Assembly: GCA_947259295.1 (NCBI GenBank)
Contig: CAMYMG010000112.1
Location: forward strand, 1-64,000
DNA length: 64,000 nucleotides
Direction of reading: 5' to 3'
Origin: an uncultured Rhizobiaceae bacterium
Lineage (GTDB): Bacteria > Pseudomonadota > Alphaproteobacteria > Rhizobiales > Rhizobiaceae
Shown here: positions 8,285 through 16,485 of the stretch, piece after piece
Layout of the letters: each line of letters begins with the position of its first letter
Numbering within the stretch: position 1 is the first letter of the stretch
The notes under the pieces: model-generated
The model's database searches: none
What the model was told of the DNA's origin: nothing
What the model saw: the letters and a program-made list of their open reading frames with translations, nothing else
Position numbers and translations under genes: made by a program

Positions 8285-8740
8285 ATGACAACGGATCAAT
8301 TGGACCGGATCGACCGGAACATCATATCGGCGCTGGCACGCGACGGCCGCCTGTCGATGGCCGAAGTCGCCGCTGCTGTGGGACTGTCGAAGACGCCGGT
8401 TCAGGCGCGCGTGAGGCGCCTCGAAAAGGATGGCTTCATCCGCGGCTATTCCGCCGTCGTCGATCGCGAGAAAATGGGCGAAGGCCATGTCGCCTTCGTG
8501 CAGGTGAAGCTGTCCGACACACGCTCGGCAGCGCTCGACGCCTTCAACCGCGCCGTTCAGTCGGTGGCCGAGATCGAGCAGTGCCACATGATCGCGTCGA
8601 GTTTCGATTATCTTCTGAAGGTGCGCACCACCGACATCGCCGCCTATCGGCGCGTGCTCGGCGAGCGCATCTCCGCCCTGCCCCATGTGGCGCAGACGTC
8701 GACCTTCGTGGCGATGGAAACGGTCAAGGACCGCTCCTGA
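8285..8740 (+). CDS. putR: Lrp/AsnC-family proline utilisation regulator PutR
   Basis: A 151-aa Lrp/AsnC regulator. The N-terminal HTH reads DRIDRNIISALARDGRLS followed by VGLSKTPVQARVRRLEKDG. The C-terminal RAM ligand-binding domain includes VAFVQVKLSD and HMIASSFDYLLKVRTTD. It is divergent from putA with a 143-bp gap. This is the known arrangement for PutR in Rhodobacter and Agrobacterium, where it activates putA in response to proline. The ATG at 8285 gives the family N-terminus; there is no strong Shine-Dalgarno. The stop abuts the stop of the convergent peroxidase gene with no spacer. Confidence 0.9.
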   Translation: MTTDQLDRIDRNIISALARDGRLSMAEVAAAVGLSKTPVQARVRRLEKDGFIRGYSAVVDREKMGEGHVAFVQVKLSDTRSAALDAFNRAVQSVAEIEQCHMIASSFDYLLKVRTTDIAAYRRVLGERISALPHVAQTSTFVAMETVKDRS

Positions 8741-9949
8741 TCATTCGGAGATCGTGCCCAGAAAGGCGATGAGCTGCTTGCGCTCGCGCTCGGAGAGCGT
8801 CAGCGGATGAAGTTCGGACTGTCCGGCGGGCGCCGCTGGTGCCGTGGCATAGTGGTCGACCACCGCGTCCAGCGTGGCGAACTGGCCCGAATGCATGTAG
8901 GGCGGCCGCGCAGCCGCACCGCGCAGCGACGGGGTCTTGTAGGCGCGCACGAGGTGCGGCCCCTCGCGCACCCGGAAGCGAAACTCGCCGCAATCGTCCG
9001 GCCCCGCATCGCTGAAGGCGCCCTCGCAGTTGAACGGGTCCTCGGCAACCTGCAGCACGCCGCTTTGCCGGCCGAGATCCTCCGGCAGGCCATCAACCAC
9101 AGGCACGCCTGTATTGTGGAAACCGTCGTCGGTGAAGCGCGGCCCGTTGTGGCAGGTGGCGCAATTGGCCTTGCCGATAAAGAGTCTCAGCCCGGCTATC
9201 TCATCGGGCGAAAGCGCGGCATCTCCCTCCGGTCGCTCTCCGGCCGCCAATGCGGCGGCAAAGCGGTCGAACCGGGTTTCGGGAAGCTCGATGGAGCGGA
9301 CGAAGGCTCCCATCGCCTTGCCGAGATTGGCAAAGACCTGGTCGATCTCGCGGCGTTTGCCGGCGTCGAGCTTTTGCCATGCGGCCGCTTCTTCGGGCGT
9401 ACCGCGCGGTCCGGCCCGCTCCGGAACGCCTGACAGATCGGGCAAGGGCCCGAAAATCCGCGCATAGCGGTCGGCAAAATGCTGGGCGATGACATGTGCG
9501 TAGCCGGCGCGCGTGCCGGCATGCTCGACCGGCTCTTCGAGTGGCGTCAGCGCCTGTGACCACAGGCTGTCGCGCCGGCCGTCCCAGAACTGCCACGGAC
9601 TGTAGGCAACGCCCGCCAGCGGCATGGTACGCCGGTTGTTCAAGCCGACGGCCTTGGCCCTCGGCAGGTCGTCCTGGAACTGCCGGTCGATCAGATGGCA
9701 GGTGGCGCAGGACACGTCGCCGTCGCGGCTCATGCGCTGCTCGAAGAACAATGTCGCGCCGAACGCAGCGGCGGCCGCATCGTCGGCGTAGCGGTTGGAC
9801 GGGTCCGTGGGAACCGCCGGCAGGGAGGCCAGCGACAGCGACGCGATGGTAGCCTTGTCGGCCTCGCTGAATTCTTCGCCGCCGCAGCCGGACAGGATGC
9901 CGCCGAGCACGGCCAGAACAGCGAATACTGACAGGCCCCGGCCGCTCAT
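8741..9949 (-). CDS. Di-heme cytochrome c peroxidase (MauG/CCP family) lipoprotein
   Basis: A 402-aa exported protein. The N-terminus is a lipoprotein signal with lipobox LSGC at residues 19-22. Two CATCH heme c sites occur at residues 81-85 and 263-267, the hallmark of bacterial di-heme peroxidases and MauG-like proteins. WQFWDGRRDSLWSQA and MHSGQFATLD are family motifs. It should sit in the periplasm, anchored to a membrane, and reduce H2O2 or oxidise a protein or small substrate. It follows a FixH-like gene by 7 bp on the same strand, so the two are co-transcribed. Confidence 0.9.
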   Translation of the reverse strand: MSGRGLSVFAVLAVLGGILSGCGGEEFSEADKATIASLSLASLPAVPTDPSNRYADDAAAAAFGATLFFEQRMSRDGDVSCATCHLIDRQFQDDLPRAKAVGLNNRRTMPLAGVAYSPWQFWDGRRDSLWSQALTPLEEPVEHAGTRAGYAHVIAQHFADRYARIFGPLPDLSGVPERAGPRGTPEEAAAWQKLDAGKRREIDQVFANLGKAMGAFVRSIELPETRFDRFAAALAAGERPEGDAALSPDEIAGLRLFIGKANCATCHNGPRFTDDGFHNTGVPVVDGLPEDLGRQSGVLQVAEDPFNCEGAFSDAGPDDCGEFRFRVREGPHLVRAYKTPSLRGAAARPPYMHSGQFATLDAVVDHYATAPAAPAGQSELHPLTLSERERKQLIAFLGTISE

Positions 9950-9956
9950 GGTCCCG

Positions 9957-10391
9957 CTAGAGCACCATGTTGAAGGTGACCGAATCGCTGCCGGGGGCGG
10001 CCGAAATGTCGAAGCTGAGTTCCCACCAGCCCGTCATGCTGAACTTGACGCCTTCGAGGCGGTAGCGGCCATCGCCGAGATTCTCGGTGACTTTCGGGCT
10101 GGTCGGCAGGCCGTGATTATGGTCCGGCATGCCGCCGTCGACCTCGAAACTGGCATCCTCGACTGCCATTCCGTCAGGCGTCTGCACCGTCACGATCCAC
10201 GAATGCAGTTCGCCGAGCTTTATGGGCTCGGCCTCCGGCGCGACAGCAACGACATAGACACCGTTTTCGGAAGCACGGCTGCGCGACAGGTCGAGCTCGG
10301 GCTTCGGCTTCATGCCCATGTCCGACAAGAAGTAGGAGCCGAGCGCGAGCAAGGCGGCAAGGCCGATCAGATACAACCATTTGAACTTCAC
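9957..10391 (-). CDS. FixH-like membrane-anchored periplasmic protein
   Basis: A 144-aa protein with one N-terminal membrane helix (FKWLYLIGLAALLALGSYFL). A periplasmic beta-rich domain follows, with the FixH/YtkA-like signature ELHSWIVTV, GGMPDHNHGLPTSP and GWWELSFDI. The start is a GTG at 10391, supported by GGAGGA about 9 nt upstream; a longer frame to 10631 has no such support. The family helps assemble heme-copper oxidases or binds metal, but no fixGIS genes are here. The tight link to the di-heme peroxidase suggests an accessory role for that enzyme. Confidence 0.75.
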   Translation of the reverse strand: MKFKWLYLIGLAALLALGSYFLSDMGMKPKPELDLSRSRASENGVYVVAVAPEAEPIKLGELHSWIVTVQTPDGMAVEDASFEVDGGMPDHNHGLPTSPKVTENLGDGRYRLEGVKFSMTGWWELSFDISAAPGSDSVTFNMVL

Positions 10392-10525
10392 TGTGGACGT
10401 CCTCCAGGCAAGACGATTCGGGTCCGGCGTATCATCCAGGCGCAAAGCGGCTTCATTCACCGGCGCCAAGCATGGCGTCGTGTGATGTGAAAAGCTATAG
10501 CGGCGGAAAGACGCGGAGGGCTTGC

Positions 10526-11452
10526 ATGTCGGACAAGGGAATAGCAGCGATCGGCGAGTGCATGCTCGAGCTATCGGGCAGCGGCGGCGCCGACTGGCGC
10601 ATGGGTTTTGCCGGCGACACGCTGAACACACTGTGGGCGCTGAATGCCCTCACCGGGGACGACCGCCAGGCGAGCTACGTCTCGGCCTTCGGCGACGATC
10701 CGTTTTCGAACGAACAGATCGCATTTCTGGAGCAGAACGGCATCGGCATTGCCGCAAGCCCGCGCATCGCTGGCGCAAGGCCCGGCCTCTACGCCATCAC
10801 GCTGGCCGGTGCCGAGCGCTCCTTCACCTACTGGCGCGGCGATTCGGCGGCGCGACAGTTGGCATCGGACCCCGCTGCACTGGCAACAAGTCTCGAAAAT
10901 CAGGCGCTTGTCTATTTTTCCGGAATCACTTTGGCAATTCTCGAACCCGCGGCGCGTCAGGTGCTGATGCAGGCGGTCGGCAGGGCCAGGACGAATGGCG
11001 CGATCGTCGCCTTCGACGCCAATTATCGGTCGAGGCTGTGGAAATCGGTCGATGAAGCACGCGGCGCCGTGACCGAGGCGCTTGCGCTGACCGACATCGC
11101 GCTGCCGACCTTTCCCGACGAGGAGATGCTGTTCGGCGACACCTCGCCACGGGCAACGATCGAACGGAGTACGGCGGCGGGCGTTGCCGAAATCGTCGTC
11201 AAGAACGGCGAGCAGCCGGCGCTTGTGCGCTGTAAGGGAGCAGACGAGGCGATTCCGGCCCAAAGCGTGACAACCCCCGTCGACACGACCGGCGCCGGCG
11301 ATTCCTTCAACGGCAGCTATCTGGCGGCACGGCTCGCCGGACAGCAGCCCGCCGAGGCCGTGCGAAGCGCGCACCGGGTCGCTGCCGCGGTCGTACAGGT
11401 GCGCGGCGCCCTGGCACCCTACGAGGTCCTCAGAAACGCCTTCGAAAAATAG
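10526..11452 (+). CDS. PfkB-family sugar kinase, 2-dehydro-3-deoxygluconokinase-like
   Basis: A 308-aa ribokinase-fold kinase. The N-terminal AAIGECMLELS and GDTLNTLWALN match KdgK-type kinases. The C-terminal PfkB signature DTTGAGDSFNGSYL contains the catalytic Asp. KdgK phosphorylates 2-keto-3-deoxygluconate to KDPG for the Entner-Doudoroff route; the exact substrate is inferred from these motifs. The ATG at 10526 has GGAGGG 5-10 nt upstream. It is divergent from the fixH-like gene across 134 bp and convergent with gabD. It has no operon partner. Confidence 0.85.
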   Translation: MSDKGIAAIGECMLELSGSGGADWRMGFAGDTLNTLWALNALTGDDRQASYVSAFGDDPFSNEQIAFLEQNGIGIAASPRIAGARPGLYAITLAGAERSFTYWRGDSAARQLASDPAALATSLENQALVYFSGITLAILEPAARQVLMQAVGRARTNGAIVAFDANYRSRLWKSVDEARGAVTEALALTDIALPTFPDEEMLFGDTSPRATIERSTAAGVAEIVVKNGEQPALVRCKGADEAIPAQSVTTPVDTTGAGDSFNGSYLAARLAGQQPAEAVRSAHRVAAAVVQVRGALAPYEVLRNAFEK

Positions 11453-11497
11453 CGCCTGGCCACGCGGGCCGAACTGTCGCCCGCCCCGCACGCTGGA

Positions 11498-12955
11498 TCA
11501 GAGGCCGAGGCCGCCGATGCAGACATATTTGGTGTCGAGATAGTCCTCTATGCCCTGATGGCCGCCTTCGCGGCCGAGGCCCGATTCCTTGACCCCGCCG
11601 AACGGCGCTTCGGGCGTGGTGATCAGGCCCTCATTGACGCCGACCATGCCGTATTTCAGCCCCTCCATCACGCGGAAGGCGCGGCCGAGGTCGCCGGTGT
11701 AGAAATAGGAGGCGAGGCCAAACTCGGTGTCGTTGGCGAGACGGATCGCCTCTTCCTCGGTCTCGAACTTGAACACCGGGGCGACCGGTCCGAAAATCTC
11801 TTCCTTCATGAACATCATGTCGGGCTTGGCATTTGAGATGACCGTCGGCTCGAAGAACGACCCGCCGAGCGAATGGCGATGGCCGCCGGTGACGACCTTG
11901 CCGCCCTTGGCCTCAGCGTCGGCGACAAATTCCTCGACCTTTGCAACAGCCTTCTCGTCGATCAGCGGCCCCTGCTGCGTGCCCTCGTCGAGCCCCGAGC
12001 CGACCTTCAGCTTGGCACTCGCGGCGGCGAGTTTCTCCACGAACGCGTCATAGACGCCGGCCTGCACGAAGAAGCGGTTGGTGCAGACGCAGGTCTGGCC
12101 GGAGTTGCGGTATTTCGCCGTGATGGCGCCTTCCACCGCGCGATCGAGATCGGCATCGTCGAAGACCAGGAACGGAGCATTGCCGCCAAGTTCCATCGAC
12201 ACCTTCTTCACCGTCGAAGCGCACTTCTCCATCAGGATCTTGCCGACTTCGGTGGAGCCAGTGAAGGTCAGCTTGCGGACCAGCGGATTGGCGCAGATCT
12301 CGTCGCCGATCTCGCTTGCCGCACCGGTGACGATGTTGACGACACCCTTGGGAAACCCGGCATCCTCGATCAGCGCGCCCCAGGCAAGGCCCGAATAGGG
12401 CGTCTGCGTGGCCGGCTTCACCACCGTCGTGCAGCCCGCGGCCAGCGCCGGCCCTAGCTTGCGGGCAAGCATCGAGGACGGAAAGTTCCACGGCGTGATG
12501 GCGGCAATGACGCCGACCGGTTCCTTGGTAACCAGCACGCGGCGGTCGGCCCAGGGCGACGGCACCACGTCGCCATAGGCGCGGCGGCCTTCCTCGGCGA
12601 ACCAGAGGATGTAGGCGGCGGAAGCGCCGACCTCGCCCTTGGATTCGAACATCGACTTGCCCTGCTCCATGGTGAGCAGCTCGGCCAGTTCCTGCTGGTT
12701 GTCGATGATGGCGTCGTGCAGCCGGCGCAGCAGCTTGTGGCGCTCCACGACCGAGGTCTTTTTCCAGGTGTGGAACGCCGCCTCTGCCGCCTCGATGGCG
12801 CGCCGCGTCTCGGCCTTGCCCGATTTCGGCACGGTGCCGATTTTCTCACCGGTAGCCGGGTTGGTGACGTCGATGGTGGCGCCGCTGTCGGCCTGGACCC
12901 ATTCGCCGCCGATCAGATTGGCCTGGCGCATGAAGTGGCTGTTTTTCTGAAGCAT
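11498..12955 (-). CDS. gabD: NAD(P)-dependent succinate-semialdehyde dehydrogenase (GabD type)
   Basis: A 485-aa aldehyde dehydrogenase. Visible motifs are ITPWNFPSSMLARKLGPALA, FTGSTEVGK, the catalytic Glu in MELGGNAPFLVF, and the catalytic Cys in NSGQTCVCTNR. The doubled Cys (CVC) is typical of succinate-semialdehyde dehydrogenases, where it forms a redox switch. The family oxidises succinate semialdehyde to succinate in GABA breakdown. The start at 12955 has AGGAGG about 10 nt upstream. No gabT is adjacent. Related semialdehydes, such as glutarate semialdehyde, are possible alternative substrates. Confidence 0.88.
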   Translation of the reverse strand: MLQKNSHFMRQANLIGGEWVQADSGATIDVTNPATGEKIGTVPKSGKAETRRAIEAAEAAFHTWKKTSVVERHKLLRRLHDAIIDNQQELAELLTMEQGKSMFESKGEVGASAAYILWFAEEGRRAYGDVVPSPWADRRVLVTKEPVGVIAAITPWNFPSSMLARKLGPALAAGCTTVVKPATQTPYSGLAWGALIEDAGFPKGVVNIVTGAASEIGDEICANPLVRKLTFTGSTEVGKILMEKCASTVKKVSMELGGNAPFLVFDDADLDRAVEGAITAKYRNSGQTCVCTNRFFVQAGVYDAFVEKLAAASAKLKVGSGLDEGTQQGPLIDEKAVAKVEEFVADAEAKGGKVVTGGHRHSLGGSFFEPTVISNAKPDMMFMKEEIFGPVAPVFKFETEEEAIRLANDTEFGLASYFYTGDLGRAFRVMEGLKYGMVGVNEGLITTPEAPFGGVKESGLGREGGHQGIEDYLDTKYVCIGGLGL

Positions 12956-13146
12956 TGTTCTGGCCTCCTGCAACGCCGGCAAGGGACGCTGCTTCTCAAT
13001 CTGTCGATGATCTTGAGGCGGCTCGGATCGCGGCCGCCTGGTGCTAGACGGCGGCGGACGTCCTCGTCGGCCTCGCCGTAGGGATGCTCATACTCCAGCC
13101 GAAGGCCGGCAATCAATCGCATTCGGGCCGGCGTCGGCTGGTCCAG

Positions 13147-14115
13147 CTAGCCGAAAACCGCCTGCGCGACCGACAGCCAGAACGCGGTCGTGACGACTGC
13201 ACAGGCTGTGGCGATGGTCATCTGGTTGGAGGCGAGCGCCTGGCCGGTGCCGAACTGCGTGGCGATCAGGTAGGAATTGACGCCCGAGGGAAGCGCAGCT
13301 GCCGCCACCGCCACCTTGGCGGTGAGCGGCGGCAGGCCGAAGACCAGCGCCGCCACCAGCGCCGCGGCCGGCATAAGGCCGAGCTTCAGCGCCGACAGTG
13401 CCAGGGCCGGGCCGACATTGCCGGAAATGCCGAATTTCCTCAGGCTGAGGCCGACCGCGAACAGCGCCAGCGGACCGGCAATGCCGGCCAGCGCATCGAC
13501 AAGCCTGGCCGCGAGGCCCGGCAGCGGTTGGCCGGTGAATCGCCAGGCAAGACCGAGCACGATGCCGATGATCAACGGGTTCTTGGCCATGCGCCGCAGG
13601 AAGTCGCGAACGAGGTGCAGCGGGTCCACCTGTTTCGACTTGTCGAGGCCGAATATGGCAAACAGGATCATCGACGTCATGATCATCGTCGGCAGGTGGA
13701 TGGCGATGAGCAGCGACAGGATTTCGAAGCCTTCCTGCCCGAAGAAGCCAAGCGTCAAGGGAATGCCGAGCAGAACGAGGTTGGAGAAGGCGGTGCTGAC
13801 GCCGCCGACGACACCCGCCTGCGAATCGCGGCCGAAGACGCGGGTGGTGACCAGATGGCCGGCTGTCCACGCAACGGCGACGGCGGAAAAATAGGCGGCC
13901 CACAGCGCCCATGGCGCCGAGCCGTGGAAGTCCGCACCCACCATCGTGCGGAACAGCAAGAGAGGCAGGGCGACGCCGACGGCGAACTGCGTAAGGCCGT
14001 CGCCGGTCTCGGTCTTGAGGTAGCCGGTCAGCCCGGACACATATCCGAGGGCAATCAGGCCAAAGACATAGAGGGATGTTTCAAGGGCGGGGCTCACCCC
14101 TGCCCAATAGGCCAC
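13147..14115 (-). CDS. AEC-family auxin efflux carrier/permease
   Basis: A 322-aa membrane protein with about ten hydrophobic segments arranged as two five-helix halves, the pattern of AEC (auxin efflux carrier/malonate permease) transporters. LPLLLF in the first half and KNPLIIGIVLGL and LPSGVNSYLIATQFG in the second are family-typical. The substrate is unknown; members export or import organic acids such as malonate or malate. The start is a GTG at 14115, with GCAGGC upstream; a second GTG six codons later is possible. It stands upstream of gabD on the same strand, 191 bp away. Confidence 0.8.
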   Translation of the reverse strand: MAYWAGVSPALETSLYVFGLIALGYVSGLTGYLKTETGDGLTQFAVGVALPLLLFRTMVGADFHGSAPWALWAAYFSAVAVAWTAGHLVTTRVFGRDSQAGVVGGVSTAFSNLVLLGIPLTLGFFGQEGFEILSLLIAIHLPTMIMTSMILFAIFGLDKSKQVDPLHLVRDFLRRMAKNPLIIGIVLGLAWRFTGQPLPGLAARLVDALAGIAGPLALFAVGLSLRKFGISGNVGPALALSALKLGLMPAAALVAALVFGLPPLTAKVAVAAAALPSGVNSYLIATQFGTGQALASNQMTIATACAVVTTAFWLSVAQAVFG

Positions 14116-14234
14116 GTTGCCTGCAACCGCAATGCGGCCCGCGCCCTTCCCGCGGGAACCCGTAACAGGCGAACCGCTTGCCTTTCATATCCCTTTCACA
14201 TCCCTATATCCGGGAACCCAGCCAAGGCGCCCGC

Positions 14235-14786
14235 ATGCTCCGTATCGTTTCAGTCGTTGTTCTTCTCGTCCTGACCGGTCAGGCGCAGGCTACCGAAGCA
14301 GGGTGGGCCCTGCTACGCGAAGGCGGCCATGTCGTTCTGATTCGCAACGCCATGGCGCTCGGCGGCGTCGGGGAGCCCAACAATTTCGACATCGAGAAAT
14401 GCGCCACGCAGCGCAACCTGTCCGATCGCGGCAAGCAGCAGGCGCGCAAGATCGGCGCCCTGATCGCGGCGCGGGCAGCCCCTGTCGAGCGCGTGCTGAC
14501 CAGCCGCTACTGCGTCACGCGCGAAACCGCACGCCTTGCCTTCGACGACGCCGAAGACTTTGCGCCGCTCGATCCGCCGACTGGCGACGCGGCCGAAGAC
14601 AGGGCGCAGATCGACGCTATCCTTGCGGAAATCGGCGATTATTCAGGCTCGGGCAACTTCATCCTGGTCACCCATCTCGAGACCATCCGGGCCTTGACCG
14701 GACAGGCGGCGCGCGAGGGAGAAGCGGTCATTGTCCGTCCTGGCGGCGACAATCTGCATATTCTGGCCCGCATCATTTTCAACTGA
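14235..14786 (+). CDS. Histidine phosphatase family protein, exported, catalytic His replaced by Asn
   Basis: A 183-aa protein with a Sec signal peptide (MLRIVSVVVLLVLTGQAQA) and the branch-2-like exported histidine phosphatase fold. The family motif Arg-His-Gly/Ala appears here as LIRNAMALG: residue 38, the phospho-accepting His, is Asn (codon AAC at 14346-14348). The second catalytic His is kept in VTHLETI, and the family motif CATQRNLSDRGK is intact. It is therefore probably a non-catalytic or altered member acting in the periplasm. It starts at 14235; the earlier frame lacks a signal sequence. It is followed by acpXL after 178 bp. Confidence 0.82.
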   Translation: MLRIVSVVVLLVLTGQAQATEAGWALLREGGHVVLIRNAMALGGVGEPNNFDIEKCATQRNLSDRGKQQARKIGALIAARAAPVERVLTSRYCVTRETARLAFDDAEDFAPLDPPTGDAAEDRAQIDAILAEIGDYSGSGNFILVTHLETIRALTGQAAREGEAVIVRPGGDNLHILARIIFN

Positions 14787-14964
14787 CGGTACTGCTCGCC
14801 GGTTGGCGGCGCGGTCGCCTCCAGCGATGCCGCTTGGCCGACGACAAGATTGACGGAGCGTATACCGGGCGCCAAAAGCCGCGGCTCTTTTCATGGCAGC
14901 CAAAACCGATTAGACAGCCGATCAACATCGAGCGGCCACAACGCCCGAAACCGAAGGAACAGCC

Positions 14965-15246
14965 GTGCCCACGACATTCGAGAAAGTCGCCAAGATCATC
15001 GCAGACACCAGCGAGATCGACATCGCCACCATCACGCCCGAAAGCCACACGATCGACGATCTCGGCATCGACAGCCTGGATTTCCTCGACATCGTCTTTG
15101 CGATCGACAAGGAGTTCGGCATCAAGGTTCCGCTCGAGAAGTGGACCCAGGAGGTCAATGACGGCAAGGTTTCGACCGACGAATACTTCCTGATGAAGAA
15201 TCTCTGCGCGAAGATCGACGGGCTGGTCGCGGCCAAGGCCGCCTAG
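14965..15246 (+). CDS. acpXL: Acyl carrier protein AcpXL
   Basis: A 93-aa acyl carrier protein with the phosphopantetheine Ser in GIDSLDFLD. Its length, the early [17 protein letters not shown] and the extended C-terminus ending [13 protein letters not shown] match AcpXL, not housekeeping AcpP. AcpXL carries the 27-hydroxyoctacosanoyl chain that LpxXL transfers to lipid A in rhizobia and Brucella. The start is a GTG at 14965, preceded by GAAGGAA. It heads a same-strand cluster running to lpxXL. A fabZ gene normally follows it, but here only 31 bp separate it from the next ketosynthase. Confidence 0.93.
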   Translation: MPTTFEKVAKIIADTSEIDIATITPESHTIDDLGIDSLDFLDIVFAIDKEFGIKVPLEKWTQEVNDGKVSTDEYFLMKNLCAKIDGLVAAKAA

Positions 15247-15277
15247 GCATTCGCCCTTGTCAGGCGTGAGCGCAATC

Positions 15278-16468
15278 ATGAATCCCCAGGACGTCGTCAT
15301 CACCGGCATCGGGCTCGTCTCATGCCTCGGCGAAGGTATCGACGCGCATTGGGAAAAGCTGACCGCCGGGCGCCCCGCGCCGGTCCTCGACGAAAACCGC
15401 TTTGCACCCTACACGGTTCATCCGCTGCCCGAGATCGACTGGGGCCTGCAGATCGCCAAGCGTGGTGACCAGCGCCAGATGGAGACATGGCAGCGGCTCG
15501 GCACCTATGCGGCCGGCCTTGCCCTCGATGACGCTGCCATCAAGCCCGACCTCGACCTTTGCGCCACGATGGACATGGTGGTTGCGGCCGGCGGCGGCGA
15601 GCGCGACGAAACCGTCGACGCGGCAATCCTGGCTCAATCCCTTACACGCGACGACCTCGGCGTGCTGCTCAACGAGCAACTGACCACCGAGCTTCGCCCG
15701 ACGCTCTTCCTGGCGCAGCTCTCCAACCTGCTCGCCGGCAATATTTCGATCGTCCACAAGGTCACCGGCTCGTCTCGCACCTTCATGGGCGAGGAAGGCG
15801 CAGGCGTCGCGGCCATCGAGACGGCAGCCGCCCGCATCCGCTGCGGCCAGTCGACGCATGTTCTGGTCGGCGGCGCCTTCCAGACCGAACATCACGACAT
15901 GCTGCTCGGCTACGAGCTTGCCGGCTATCTGCATCGCGGGCCTTGGAAGCCGGTCTGGCAGCGCCAGGGGTCGGAGGGCGGCGGTGTCGTCACGGGTTCG
16001 GGCGCGGCGTTCCTGGTGCTGGAATCGCGCCAACACGCCGAACAGCGCGGCCGCACGGCCTATGCACGGCTTGGAACGGTTGCGTCCGGCCGCTCGCGCC
16101 GCAACCGGGACGATCTCGGGGCAGAGATTTCCAAACTTCTGGCCAAGGCCGGCGCAGAGAACGGCGGAATGCTGGCCATATCGGGAGCCTCGGGCGCCCA
16201 CAAGGCGACCGCCGCCGAACGCGCTGCCTTGGAGGGCGTGTCCGGCCTCGAACCCCGCGCCTTCGGTTCGCTTACCGGGCACCTCAAGGAAGCGCAGTTT
16301 CCCTTTGCCGTCGCGCTGGCCGCGCTTGCAGCCTTCAAGAAGCAGGCCTATCCGGCATTCGATCAGCAGGCCGAGCAGGCATTCGCCGGCAGCACCGATG
16401 CGGTTCTTGCAACGACCGTCGGCTACCACCAGTTTGAAGGCATGGCGCTCGTTCACGCTACGGACTGA
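15278..16468 (+). CDS. Beta-ketoacyl-ACP synthase homolog FabF2XL (lacks the catalytic Cys)
   Basis: A 396-aa thiolase-fold ketosynthase-like protein starting DVVITGIGLVSCLGEG. The nucleophile position reads VTGSSRTFMG, with Ser165 where Cys is expected (TAC-A-S in the neighbour), and the first catalytic His region is also altered (GASGAHKAT). The GHLKEAQ His is kept. This is the pattern of the second ketosynthase in rhizobial acpXL clusters and resembles chain-length factors of type II polyketide synthases. It probably forms a heterodimer with the active FabF1 encoded 17 bp downstream. The ATG at 15278 is preferred to an upstream TTG at 15257. Confidence 0.88.
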   Translation: MNPQDVVITGIGLVSCLGEGIDAHWEKLTAGRPAPVLDENRFAPYTVHPLPEIDWGLQIAKRGDQRQMETWQRLGTYAAGLALDDAAIKPDLDLCATMDMVVAAGGGERDETVDAAILAQSLTRDDLGVLLNEQLTTELRPTLFLAQLSNLLAGNISIVHKVTGSSRTFMGEEGAGVAAIETAAARIRCGQSTHVLVGGAFQTEHHDMLLGYELAGYLHRGPWKPVWQRQGSEGGGVVTGSGAAFLVLESRQHAEQRGRTAYARLGTVASGRSRRNRDDLGAEISKLLAKAGAENGGMLAISGASGAHKATAAERAALEGVSGLEPRAFGSLTGHLKEAQFPFAVALAALAAFKKQAYPAFDQQAEQAFAGSTDAVLATTVGYHQFEGMALVHATD

Positions 16469-16485
16469 GCCAAACCCGGGACACC

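Noticed and set aside
14850-14873. TTGACG at 14850-14855 as a -35 box for acpXL
   Set aside because: No matching -10 at 16-18 bp; TATACC lies only 5 bp away.
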